Below, in pieces: positions 8,100 to 16,037 of a stretch of DNA of 64,000 bases; the first letter of the stretch is position 1, and each line of letters opens with the position of its first letter. Made by a program: the position numbers and the translations under genes. The notes under the pieces are model-generated. The model had not been told where the DNA came from. It ran no database searches and saw nothing but the letters and a program-made list of their open reading frames with translations. This DNA is from Prevotella sp. (GTDB lineage: Bacteria > Bacteroidota > Bacteroidia > Bacteroidales > Bacteroidaceae), in assembly GCA_017554145.1 (NCBI GenBank), contig JAFZIZ010000001.1:62001-126000 (forward strand), read 5' to 3'.

Positions 8100-8134
8100 G
8101 CGGGGCATCTATGTGATATAGACGCCCCGCTTTC
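8100..8134 (+). terminator. Rho-independent terminator after first LruC-like gene
   Basis: The arms GCGGGGC (8100-8106) and GCCCCGC (8124-8130) extend past one mismatch with TCTA/TAGA, followed by TTTCT. It lies between convergent genes and may also serve the minus-strand gene ending at 8164. Confidence 0.8.
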
Positions 8135-8163
8135 TATTTGACTTCGTCGAGAAAAAGCAATAC

Positions 8164-9453
8164 TTAATAAACAGCGCCTGCAGCAGGATAAAGATACCAA
8201 TCTTGGGCGTTGTTATGATTGAGTATCCATTCTCCAAAAGAATGTCCTTTCTCTTGATAGGCTCCAGAAATGATGTTTTTCTTATACTCTCCAATGGTAG
8301 TACCCTCTAATGGATAACGGAACTTAGCATAAGGAATGGCAAGTGCCCAACTGAAACCGTTGTTATAACTCTGAGAAGCCCCATTATAATACGGATATAG
8401 CACTTCTGCAAGTTTATAAGGATAAGTATGCACTTCCCAGTAATTCTCACCAGAAGTTCCATACTGTACTACGATAAACGGGTCAAGATCGTTCAGGGAG
8501 AAGGAACGAGCAACAAACTCATCGCTAAACTTAAGATAGTATGTGACTGTAACAGCAGGTTGAATGGCTCCTTGATTCGTCGAAGACGGATTAGCAATCG
8601 TATTGAAGTAACGACGATATACACTACCATCCTCTGCAAGTTTATACATAGCAAGATGGGCATCGTCAAAAAGATTGATGACAACTTCATTTGTCAGACT
8701 CTTGCCGATATCCTGCCATTCATCTTTTGAAATGAATTTACGCTCCCTTTCAGGGTAGCGGAGGAATGTGGCTCCCTCTTCTTTAGAAATGATATCCTTG
8801 TATTGATCATACGAATATCCCACCAAACGGATGGCTGCACCAATCTGAGTCAGGAAACCCACAGCATCCAATGACACATGAAGGGCAACGGTGGTTTTGT
8901 CGTCCAGAATCTCCTTTGTCACACTCATTACCACATCATTGTAATCCCAACTCTCACTGGGATTAGGATAGTCTGCTACAAAGCAATAGAAGATTTTCTG
9001 AGGAATCACAGCCTTAGCAGTGCCTGTCGGAACATTCGAATCGATCTCTATCGTCCCCTGTGAAGGTGTTGCCTTCGTCATTCGAAGATACTTTCCATTC
9101 TTATCCAATACGGCAACATAAATAGTTTTTTGAGCCTCAGGAGTAATATAGTAAACCTGTCGGCTTATATTCGAGGTAGTAGGAGCCTCAGCAAACACTT
9201 CTACATTAGAGGTGGTGAAGGGGTCATTAGAAAGCACCTGCAGCATAGCAGCATCAGCCACTTTACCCTTCACAAAGCTCGTACAAGTTTTTATCAGGTT
9301 CCACTTATGTCCATTCTCAATAGAGTCCACAGGGAAATAGCCTTTCAACTCATCCTCATAGCCATAATATTTAAAATTGTCTCTTACACAAGCTGTCACG
9401 ACACTGGCTGCTATGATAACAACCAAAGATGTTCTAAATAAATTCCTTTTCAT
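8164..9453 (-). CDS. LruC-like lipoprotein, second copy
   Basis: This 429-residue predicted lipoprotein has the hydrophobic signal ending VVTAC (Cys22). It shares the overall plan of the neighbouring genes without the long beta-rich insert. An N-terminal region of about 45 residues with KWNL is followed by a beta domain and then the signature ESWDYNDVVMSV at about residues 167-178, equivalent to GDYDMNDIVLKV in the first gene. Downstream is the motif GAAIRLVGYSYDQYKD, and the C-terminus has FSWALAIPYAKFRYPLEGT, paralleling the AIMVPEDWRWPLE segment in the first gene. It faces the opposite way to its two relatives, so it has its own promoter in the 244-bp gap before 9698. Export to the cell surface is likely. 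No enzymatic motif was seen. Confidence 0.75.
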   Translation of the reverse strand: MKRNLFRTSLVVIIAASVVTACVRDNFKYYGYEDELKGYFPVDSIENGHKWNLIKTCTSFVKGKVADAAMLQVLSNDPFTTSNVEVFAEAPTTSNISRQVYYITPEAQKTIYVAVLDKNGKYLRMTKATPSQGTIEIDSNVPTGTAKAVIPQKIFYCFVADYPNPSESWDYNDVVMSVTKEILDDKTTVALHVSLDAVGFLTQIGAAIRLVGYSYDQYKDIISKEEGATFLRYPERERKFISKDEWQDIGKSLTNEVVINLFDDAHLAMYKLAEDGSVYRRYFNTIANPSSTNQGAIQPAVTVTYYLKFSDEFVARSFSLNDLDPFIVVQYGTSGENYWEVHTYPYKLAEVLYPYYNGASQSYNNGFSWALAIPYAKFRYPLEGTTIGEYKKNIISGAYQEKGHSFGEWILNHNNAQDWYLYPAAGAVY

Positions 9454-9599
9454 GATGATAACTTATTTTGGGGTGTAAAATTACAAAAAAGGATGAAACT
9501 TTGTCTCTTTTCATGGACAAATACCTGATAAATGCAAACGATTTCTCTATATTTATATTTTATTAACAGTTTTGTTTCACCTTATATTAATAATTAGTG

Positions 9600-9607
9600 T
9601 AATTTTG
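9600..9607 (+). promoter_or_regulatory. -7 box for the third LruC-like gene
   Basis: TAATTTTG fits TAnnTTTG and would give a leader of about 85 nt. The rest of the divergent gap 9454-9697 is very AT-rich. A weaker TAATTTTA on the minus strand at 9476-9483 could serve the opposite gene. Confidence 0.5.
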
Positions 9608-9697
9608 CACCGTCTAAAAAAACAGAAAGTTTTGTTTTAAATCGAAAGAAAAATAGATAATAATATAATCAATTAAATCATTTTAATTCAAAAAACG

Positions 9698-11008
9698 ATG
9701 AAAAAGTATTTTTTGATGGGTTTTGTTGCCCTTGCTTTCACTGCTTGTGTAAGCGACAAAGAAGTAACACCTCAGACTAAGGAGCAGAAGTATGCCGCTG
9801 CTTTTGAGAATTTTGTAGGTGGACAAGTGAATGAAAATGTAAACTGGGGCTTCAACGACCAGCAGATTGCTACGTTTGATGCTGATGGCAAGTTCACTGG
9901 TATGCGTGGTGTTAATGCCAATGGTAATGAGTGGGGTATTTATGTAGACGTTCCTCAGCCTCTTACAGAAGCTCAAAAGAAGGTTGTAACAGACTGGTTT
10001 AAAGCAAACAAAAATCCTGAAGGTATTGCTGTTAACTGGAGTGATTTCTTCGTACAGCAGGTATATGAAGGTGAATGGGGTACAAATATGAACTACCTGT
10101 ATTGCGGTAGTGACACAGATCACACCTTCAATTTCAATGCAGGTAATGCTGGTGTATACGACCCCGTTTGCTATGGTTTGAATTCTAGCGATATCAACGA
10201 TCGTATCTATGGTAAGGATCAGATTGAGTTCATGGTAAACAGCAGCACTGAATACTTCGGCTTCCACAACTCTTTTGATTCTAACTTCTATAAAGATAAC
10301 TATGTTATCATTCCTGGTGACATCATCGATGAGAGCGTTGCTGGTATGTTCTTCGTTGGCTTCGATTTCGAGGCACATGGTGAGGATGCCAATACTCAAC
10401 AGGTAGAACGTGACTACTACTTCGATAACTGGATTGTAAAGATTACCCCAGGTATGTATAAGAATCGTGAGCGTGTAATGGCAGAGGATCTGATTGACAG
10501 CGATCTTGACAAGGTTGACATCAGTGACTGGGACTTCAACGATGCTGTATTCGATGTTGCATTCCTCAGACAAACAGATGTAAATGATAATTATCAGGAG
10601 CATGATTATGCTATTATCACCCTTTGGGCTGCTGGTGGTACTAAATCTCTGACCGTTGCCGGTAAGGAAGTACACGAGTTGTTTGGTCAGCCTGTTTCAA
10701 AGATGATCAACACTAATGCTGCAAATGGTGTAGACGGTCTTCCTCAGGTTATCTTCCGTATTGACTATGGTAGAGCAAACTATAATAAGACATTCAATGC
10801 TAATGATATCCCTGTAAAGGTTGAAGGCATCGAACTCGAAGCAAAAAAGGGTAAGGCTACTCAGAAGTTTGAGGTTCCCAAGGACACTCGCTGGATGAAG
10901 GAGCGCAAGATCATCACTGGCACTTATACTCAGTTCAAGGCATATGTATTGGATAACAGTCCTCTGGATTGGTATGCAACAGTGGAGAACACAGAGAACC
11001 TGTATTAA
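9698..11008 (+). CDS. LruC-like lipoprotein, third copy
   Basis: This 436-residue predicted lipoprotein has lipobox AFTAC (Cys17). The segment VNENVNWGFNDQQ follows the signal, then an Asn/Gly-rich beta region. The signature is VDISDWDFNDAVFDVAF at about residues 271-287, matching the D-W-D-x-N-D pattern of the two genes before it, and the C-terminus has TRWMKERKIITGTY. Four strong Asp/Asn clusters suggest metal binding, probably calcium, but this is inference. It is followed by a strong terminator, so it forms a single-gene transcript. Together with the genes at 5555 and 8164 it makes a paralogous trio, diverged enough that they are unlikely to be recent duplicates. Confidence 0.75.
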   Translation: MKKYFLMGFVALAFTACVSDKEVTPQTKEQKYAAAFENFVGGQVNENVNWGFNDQQIATFDADGKFTGMRGVNANGNEWGIYVDVPQPLTEAQKKVVTDWFKANKNPEGIAVNWSDFFVQQVYEGEWGTNMNYLYCGSDTDHTFNFNAGNAGVYDPVCYGLNSSDINDRIYGKDQIEFMVNSSTEYFGFHNSFDSNFYKDNYVIIPGDIIDESVAGMFFVGFDFEAHGEDANTQQVERDYYFDNWIVKITPGMYKNRERVMAEDLIDSDLDKVDISDWDFNDAVFDVAFLRQTDVNDNYQEHDYAIITLWAAGGTKSLTVAGKEVHELFGQPVSKMINTNAANGVDGLPQVIFRIDYGRANYNKTFNANDIPVKVEGIELEAKKGKATQKFEVPKDTRWMKERKIITGTYTQFKAYVLDNSPLDWYATVENTENLY

Positions 11009-11046
11009 TTTGACCCATCAAATACAATCATAAACTACTTTTTTGA

Positions 11047-11079
11047 AGAGTGCCTGCGTGATGTAGGCACTCTTTTTTT
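11047..11079 (+). terminator. Rho-independent terminator after third LruC-like gene
   Basis: A perfect 9-bp stem, AGAGTGCCT (11047-11055) with AGGCACTCT (11065-11073), runs into a seven-T tract. Confidence 0.92.
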
Positions 11080-11089
11080 ATGCATAAAA

Positions 11090-11121
11090 TTTGGAAATTC
11101 ATCCGAATTGCACTACCTTTG
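11090..11121 (+). promoter_or_regulatory. Distal promoter of tandem pair (repeat family A)
   Basis: TTTG at 11090-11093, exactly 20 bp, then TACCTTTG at 11114-11121: a full -33/-7 match. The sequence just after it, ACTTCGTCGAAGGTA, is a near inverted repeat and recurs in altered form after the equivalent box at 26589. Confidence 0.75.
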
Positions 11122-11164
11122 ACTTCGTCGAAGGTAGGCTGCACCTCAGAAAAATCCAAATAAA

Positions 11165-11196
11165 TTTGGTTTTTCATTCGGTTTGCACTACCTTTG
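11165..11196 (+). promoter_or_regulatory. Proximal promoter of tandem pair (repeat family A)
   Basis: TTTG at 11165-11168, exactly 20 bp, then TACCTTTG at 11189-11196. The last base of the -7 box is only 4 bp from the ATG at 11201, so a transcript from here would be leaderless or nearly so. The region is an imperfect copy of the promoter 75 bp upstream and resembles the one before murF. Confidence 0.8.
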
Positions 11197-11200
11197 CAAT

Positions 11201-12433
11201 ATGGTACTGAATTATATTTGGGTCGCTTTTTTCCTACTTGCATTTGTTATTGCAGTAGTGAAATTGATATTTATGGGAGACATGGAAGTCTTCCCTGCGA
11301 TGATGGACTCCACGTTCTCATCATCGAAAACCGCGTTTGAGATTTCATTAGGACTGACAGGCGTACTGTCGCTTTGGTTAGGTGTGATGAAAATCGGAGA
11401 GAAAGGTGGGGTAGTCAACGTATTGGCTCGTATCTTGTCACCTGTATTCTCCAAACTCTTTCCGGACATTCCTAAGGGACACCCCGTAACAGGTTCTATC
11501 TTTATGAATATCGCAGCTAATATGCTGGGACTCGACAATGCAGCAACGCCATTGGGACTGAAAGCAATGGAACAGATGCAAGAACTGAATCCCAAGAAGG
11601 ATACGGCTTGGAATCCGATGATAATGTTCCTTGTGTTGAACACTTCAGGACTGACACTTATCCCTATCAGTATCATGGTATATCGCGTTCAGTTGGGTTC
11701 TGCACAACCTACGGATATCTTTATGCCCATCCTACTCGCCACATTCTTCTCGACGCTGGTAGGTATCATCGTTACTTCGCTCTATCAACATATCAACCTT
11801 CTCAATAAAACTATGTTGTTGACATTAGGAGGAGCCTGTTTAGTGGTGGCTGGTATTATCTGGGGCTTTGCACAGATGGACAGTGTAACGATGAACAAGG
11901 TAAGTACCACCGTAGCCAACATCCTGTTGATGACGATTATCGTGAGTTTCATAGCGGCAGGAGTGAGAAAGAAGATCAATGTTTATGATGCTTTTATCGA
12001 AGGCGCAAAAGACGGCTTTAACACCGCTATCCGCATCATTCCTTATCTCGTTGCCATCCTTGTGGGTATTGGTGTCTTCCGTGCCTCTGGTGCTATGGAT
12101 ATGTTAATTGGTGGGATGCGCTGGTGTGTGGAAATAACAGGAATGAATGCCCAGTGGGTAGATGCGATGCCTACGGCACTGATGAAACCCCTGTCAGGCT
12201 CTGGTGCAAGAGGTATGATGGTGGATGCGATGACAACGTATGGAGCCGACTCGTTTGTAGGTCGCCTATCGTGTGTCTTCCAAGGCTCTACAGACACTAC
12301 TTTCTATATTCTTGCTGTCTATTTCGGCTCTGTGGGTATTGCCAAGACACGCCATGCTGTTGCCTGTGGCTTAATTGCTGATTTAGCAGGCGTTATAGCA
12401 GCGATAGCAATCTGTTACTTATTCTTTGGGTAA
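11201..12433 (+). CDS. Fused spore-maturation-like (SpmA-SpmB) membrane protein, Gate domains
   Basis: This 410-residue polytopic membrane protein is equivalent to the Bacillus proteins SpmA and SpmB joined in one chain. Each half carries a nucleoside-recognition/Gate domain (about residues 40-150 and 260-400). The first half includes NIAANMLGLDNAATPLGLKA, typical of SpmA. The second includes the RIIPYLVAILVGIGVFRASG segment and LSCVFQGSTDTTFYILAVYF, typical of SpmB. The organism does not sporulate; in Bacteroidetes the fused form is common and its substrate is unknown. I chose the ATG at 11201 (MVLNYIWV) because the longer reading would start before the proximal -7 box. The flippase gene follows after 2 bp, so the two are probably co-translated. 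Confidence 0.85.
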   Translation: MVLNYIWVAFFLLAFVIAVVKLIFMGDMEVFPAMMDSTFSSSKTAFEISLGLTGVLSLWLGVMKIGEKGGVVNVLARILSPVFSKLFPDIPKGHPVTGSIFMNIAANMLGLDNAATPLGLKAMEQMQELNPKKDTAWNPMIMFLVLNTSGLTLIPISIMVYRVQLGSAQPTDIFMPILLATFFSTLVGIIVTSLYQHINLLNKTMLLTLGGACLVVAGIIWGFAQMDSVTMNKVSTTVANILLMTIIVSFIAAGVRKKINVYDAFIEGAKDGFNTAIRIIPYLVAILVGIGVFRASGAMDMLIGGMRWCVEITGMNAQWVDAMPTALMKPLSGSGARGMMVDAMTTYGADSFVGRLSCVFQGSTDTTFYILAVYFGSVGIAKTRHAVACGLIADLAGVIAAIAICYLFFG

Positions 12434-12435
12434 AT

Positions 12436-13881
12436 ATGGGAAAGCTAACAAATATCTTCAAGGATACAGCCATCTACGGATTATCGAGCATCATAGGTCG
12501 TTTCCTGAACTATTTGCTCGTACCACTCTATACGGCAAAGATGTCTGCTGCCAGTGGAGGTTATGGCATCATCACCAATGTGTATGCCTATACTGCCTTA
12601 ATTATGGTGCTGCTGACCTTTGGCATGGAAACCACTTATTTCCGCTTTACTAATAAGGAGCACGAAGACTCTATGACGGTCTATAGCACCACGCTGATTA
12701 CAGTAGGTACGTTGGCCTTGGGCTTCGTGGCACTTCTCTTCTTATTTATCACTCCCTTAAGTCAGTTCATGGGCTATGGCGATCATCCTTCTTATGTATG
12801 GGTAATGGGTGTCACTGTTGCCATTGATGCTTTCCTCTGCATCCCCTTTGCCTATCTGCGTCAACAGAAGAAGGCATTGAAGTTTGCTACCCTTAAACTA
12901 TTGAATATCGCAGTCAGCATCCTGTTGAACGTGATTTATTTCGCATGGATGGATGGTAAGGAAGTGGGCTATGCTTTCTATATCAATCTGGCATGCTCTA
13001 CGATGCTGGGATTCTGTCTCATCAAGGAACTCACAGGTTTCCGCTATGCTTTCAACAAGGCACTGCTGCGTCGCATGCTTAGTTATAGTTGGCCTATCCT
13101 CGTATTGGGTATTGCAGGTATTCTCAATCAGACTGCCGATAAGATGCTGTTCCCCTATATATATGAAGGTACCGACAAATTAGAGCAATTAGGCATCTAT
13201 GGCGCCTGTTCGAAAATCGCTATGATTATGGCGATGATTACACAAGCCTTCCGTTTTGCCTATGAGCCCATTGTCTTTGCAGGTGTCAAGGACAAAGACC
13301 AGCACGAGATGTATGCCAAGGCGATGAAATACTTCATCATTTTCACGTTGTTGGCATTCTTGATAGTGGTGGGCTATATGGACATCCTGAAATACATTAT
13401 CCGCAATCAGGACTATTGGGTAGGTCTGAAGGTGGTACCTATCGTGATGGCTGCAGAGATTATGATGGGAATCTACTTTAACCTGTCGTTCTGGTATAAA
13501 GTTATCGATAAAACTATTTGGGGAGCCATCTTCTCTGGTATTGGTTGCGCAGTGCTGTTGATCGTTAACGTCATCTTCGTACCACGTTATGGTTATATGG
13601 CATGTGCCTGGGGAGGATTTGCCGGTTATGGTGTAGCGATGCTCATCTCTTATTTCGTAGGGCAGAAATACTATCCCATCAACTATCCGTTGAGAGACAT
13701 CATCCTGTATGTGTTACTCTCTATCGGTATGTTCTGTCTGATGCGTGCCACCAATGAATGGCCTCTCTTGCCATCATTGTTGTTCAATACGCTGCTTATC
13801 ATCTTCTTCGTGGCATATATTGTCTGGAAAGACCTGCCGCTTAGTAAACTCCCTATCATTGGAAACAAATTCAAAAAATAA
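12436..13881 (+). CDS. Polysaccharide/lipid-linked oligosaccharide flippase (Wzx-like, MOP superfamily)
   Basis: This 481-residue integral membrane protein has about 12-14 hydrophobic segments and the N-terminal pattern IFKDTAIYGLSSIIGRFLNY followed by LVPLYT, typical of polysaccharide biosynthesis/export proteins of the MOP superfamily. Such proteins move undecaprenyl-linked sugars across the inner membrane. There are no glycosyltransferase genes around, so the actual cargo cannot be inferred. It begins 2 bp after the SpmAB-like gene and ends 6 bp before the S46 peptidase gene, suggesting a three-gene transcript from the tandem promoters near 11.1 kb. No terminator is visible until 16012. 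Confidence 0.85.
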   Translation: MGKLTNIFKDTAIYGLSSIIGRFLNYLLVPLYTAKMSAASGGYGIITNVYAYTALIMVLLTFGMETTYFRFTNKEHEDSMTVYSTTLITVGTLALGFVALLFLFITPLSQFMGYGDHPSYVWVMGVTVAIDAFLCIPFAYLRQQKKALKFATLKLLNIAVSILLNVIYFAWMDGKEVGYAFYINLACSTMLGFCLIKELTGFRYAFNKALLRRMLSYSWPILVLGIAGILNQTADKMLFPYIYEGTDKLEQLGIYGACSKIAMIMAMITQAFRFAYEPIVFAGVKDKDQHEMYAKAMKYFIIFTLLAFLIVVGYMDILKYIIRNQDYWVGLKVVPIVMAAEIMMGIYFNLSFWYKVIDKTIWGAIFSGIGCAVLLIVNVIFVPRYGYMACAWGGFAGYGVAMLISYFVGQKYYPINYPLRDIILYVLLSIGMFCLMRATNEWPLLPSLLFNTLLIIFFVAYIVWKDLPLSKLPIIGNKFKK

Positions 13882-13887
13882 TATGAT

Positions 13888-16005
13888 ATGAAAAAGATTC
13901 TATTATCATTGATGTGTCTCTGTTCCCTCGTGGCAAAAGCCGACGAAGGTATGTGGACACTCTACAATCTACCTCCTGCTATCTATGAGCAGATGAAGCA
14001 GTATGGTTTTGAGTTGTCATTGGAGCAACTCTATCAGAGTGATAACGCTGTCAAGAATGCTGTAGTCAACTTTGGTGGATTCTGCACGGGTGTTGTAGTA
14101 TCGCCTGATGGACTGGTATTTACCAACCACCACTGTGGCTTCGATGCGATCCGTAGTCATTCTACTGTTGAGCACGACTACATGCTGAATGGTTTTATTG
14201 CTAATAGTTATGGGGAAGAATTGCCCAACGAAGACCTCTTCGTGAGTTTTATGGTGGAACAGAAAGATGTAACAGACCAGTTGAAGGAACTAGGACTCGA
14301 CAAACTGTCTTTAGAAGAAGTCGGATATTTCGTAGATTCCATTCAGAACGTATGGCAGAAAGAGATACATCAGCAGGACTCAACCTTGCGTGTGGAAATA
14401 TTGCCGTTCTATGAGGGTAACAAGTATTATATGACCACCTATCGTGATTTCAACGATGTCCGTCTGGTATTCTCTGTTCCCAAGTCGATGGGTAAGTTTG
14501 GTGGCGAGACCGACAACTGGATGTGGCCTCGTCAGACCTGTGATTACAGTGTGTTCCGTATCTATGCAGACCCCAAGACCAATGGTCCTGCGGAATACTC
14601 CAAGGACAATGTTCCCTATCATCCAACCTCATGGGCAAAAGTATCGATGGATGGATATAAGCCTGGCGACTTTGCGATGATATTAGGTTATCCTGGCAGT
14701 ACGAGCCGCTATCTTAGCAGTTATGGTATTCAGGAGCGTCGCGATGCCATGAATGCTCCTCGTGTACAGGTTCGCGAAGTGAAGCAAGAAGTAATGTTAC
14801 GCCACATGCGGGCTTCTGAGGCAGTGCGTATTATGTATGAGTCAAAGTATGCCCATTCCAGCAACTACTGGAAGAACTCGATAGGTATGAACAAGTGTAT
14901 TGACAGTATCGGACTCATTCAGCAGAAACGGCAGTTTGAGGAGAAGATACGACAGTGGCAAGATACGACAGGGTATCTGAAAGGTGAACTCGACTTCGAC
15001 AAATTGGCTGATCTATACCAGAAGCGTATGAAGTTGACACGCCTGCGCACCTTATTCACAGAAACCTTCTTAACCTTTGATGACGAAATAACGAAACGCG
15101 CCTGGCGCAGTAATTGGGGGATGAAAGTTCAAGGACCAGAGGATAAGCCTAACAAGCAGTATTACACATTCGACGATAACAGCAAAGAATGGGATAAAGC
15201 TACTGATTGCGAACTGCTGGCAGCACTCATCAAGAACTATCGCCAACAAGTCATTGACCAACAATATTTGCCTGACTTCTATCAGACTATCGACCAACAG
15301 TTCCATGGTGATTATGCTACTTACGTCAATGCATTATATAAGAAGTCGGTACTGATGAAAAGCAGCAAGCCTATCTATTTCAACAAAAAGAGTTACAACA
15401 AGGATTTAGGCGTTAAGTATGGTATCTCTATCAGTGAAATCTTGGCTCAACTAAATGCTGACCGCAGGCAGTTGAGTATCGACATTGCCAAGCAGGAACA
15501 ACTGCTTTGTGCTGCCGTATTACGTATGGAAGAGGATATGCCCAACTATTCAGATGCTAACTTCACCATGCGTATGACTTACGGACAGATTGGTGAGTAC
15601 ACGCTTGGTGGTCGTCCTTCTGGCTATTATACCACAGCGCGCAGTCTCTGGGAGAAGATGCAGAAGGCGGATGAGAACTTCGAGTATTTCGCTGAGCCCA
15701 TCATGCACGAATTATTGTCAGCAAAGGACTTCGGTCCTTATACTGATAAATTGACTGGTACACTGCAACTCTGTTTCCTGTCTAACAATGATATCACGGG
15801 TGGTAACTCTGGTTCACCTATCTTCAATGGAAAGGGAGAATTGTTAGGACTTGCCTTCGATGGTAACTGGGACAGTCTTTCCAGTGACATCTTCTTTGAT
15901 AGTAAACTGGCACGTACCATCAATGTCGATGTTCGTTTCATGCTCTATATGATGGACCGTTGGGGACATGCCGATCGCCTATTGAAAGAACTGGGTGTCA
16001 AATAA
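13888..16005 (+). CDS. S46 family dipeptidyl-peptidase, DPP7-type predicted
   Basis: This 705-residue serine peptidase of family S46 is exported by an N-terminal signal peptide (about residues 1-18, ending AKA). It removes dipeptides from the N-terminus of peptides in the periplasm. The catalytic His lies in VFTNHHCGFDAI (His81 or His82), the Asp region is in NWMWPRQTCDYSVFRIY, and the nucleophile is Ser641 in ITGGNSGSPIFN. Eighteen residues after the Ser is Gly659 (AFDGNW). As I recall for Porphyromonas gingivalis, DPP7 has Gly and DPP11 has Arg at the matching S1-pocket position. On that basis this enzyme should prefer hydrophobic rather than acidic P1 residues. It closes a probable three-gene transcript and is followed by a strong hairpin. 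Confidence 0.93.
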   Translation: MKKILLSLMCLCSLVAKADEGMWTLYNLPPAIYEQMKQYGFELSLEQLYQSDNAVKNAVVNFGGFCTGVVVSPDGLVFTNHHCGFDAIRSHSTVEHDYMLNGFIANSYGEELPNEDLFVSFMVEQKDVTDQLKELGLDKLSLEEVGYFVDSIQNVWQKEIHQQDSTLRVEILPFYEGNKYYMTTYRDFNDVRLVFSVPKSMGKFGGETDNWMWPRQTCDYSVFRIYADPKTNGPAEYSKDNVPYHPTSWAKVSMDGYKPGDFAMILGYPGSTSRYLSSYGIQERRDAMNAPRVQVREVKQEVMLRHMRASEAVRIMYESKYAHSSNYWKNSIGMNKCIDSIGLIQQKRQFEEKIRQWQDTTGYLKGELDFDKLADLYQKRMKLTRLRTLFTETFLTFDDEITKRAWRSNWGMKVQGPEDKPNKQYYTFDDNSKEWDKATDCELLAALIKNYRQQVIDQQYLPDFYQTIDQQFHGDYATYVNALYKKSVLMKSSKPIYFNKKSYNKDLGVKYGISISEILAQLNADRRQLSIDIAKQEQLLCAAVLRMEEDMPNYSDANFTMRMTYGQIGEYTLGGRPSGYYTTARSLWEKMQKADENFEYFAEPIMHELLSAKDFGPYTDKLTGTLQLCFLSNNDITGGNSGSPIFNGKGELLGLAFDGNWDSLSSDIFFDSKLARTINVDVRFMLYMMDRWGHADRLLKELGVK

Positions 16006-16011
16006 AGAAAG

Positions 16012-16034
16012 AGGGTGAGCGAAATGCTCACCCT
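16012..16034. terminator. Bidirectional terminator
   Basis: A perfect 9-bp stem, AGGGTGAGC (16012-16020) with GCTCACCCT (16026-16034), lies between convergent genes. T-rich sequence follows on both strands. Confidence 0.88.
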
Positions 16035-16037
16035 TAT

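Noticed and set aside
9683-10675. 330-codon minus-strand frame opposite the third LruC-like gene
   Set aside because: It is antisense to a lipoprotein gene with clear signal and domain motif.
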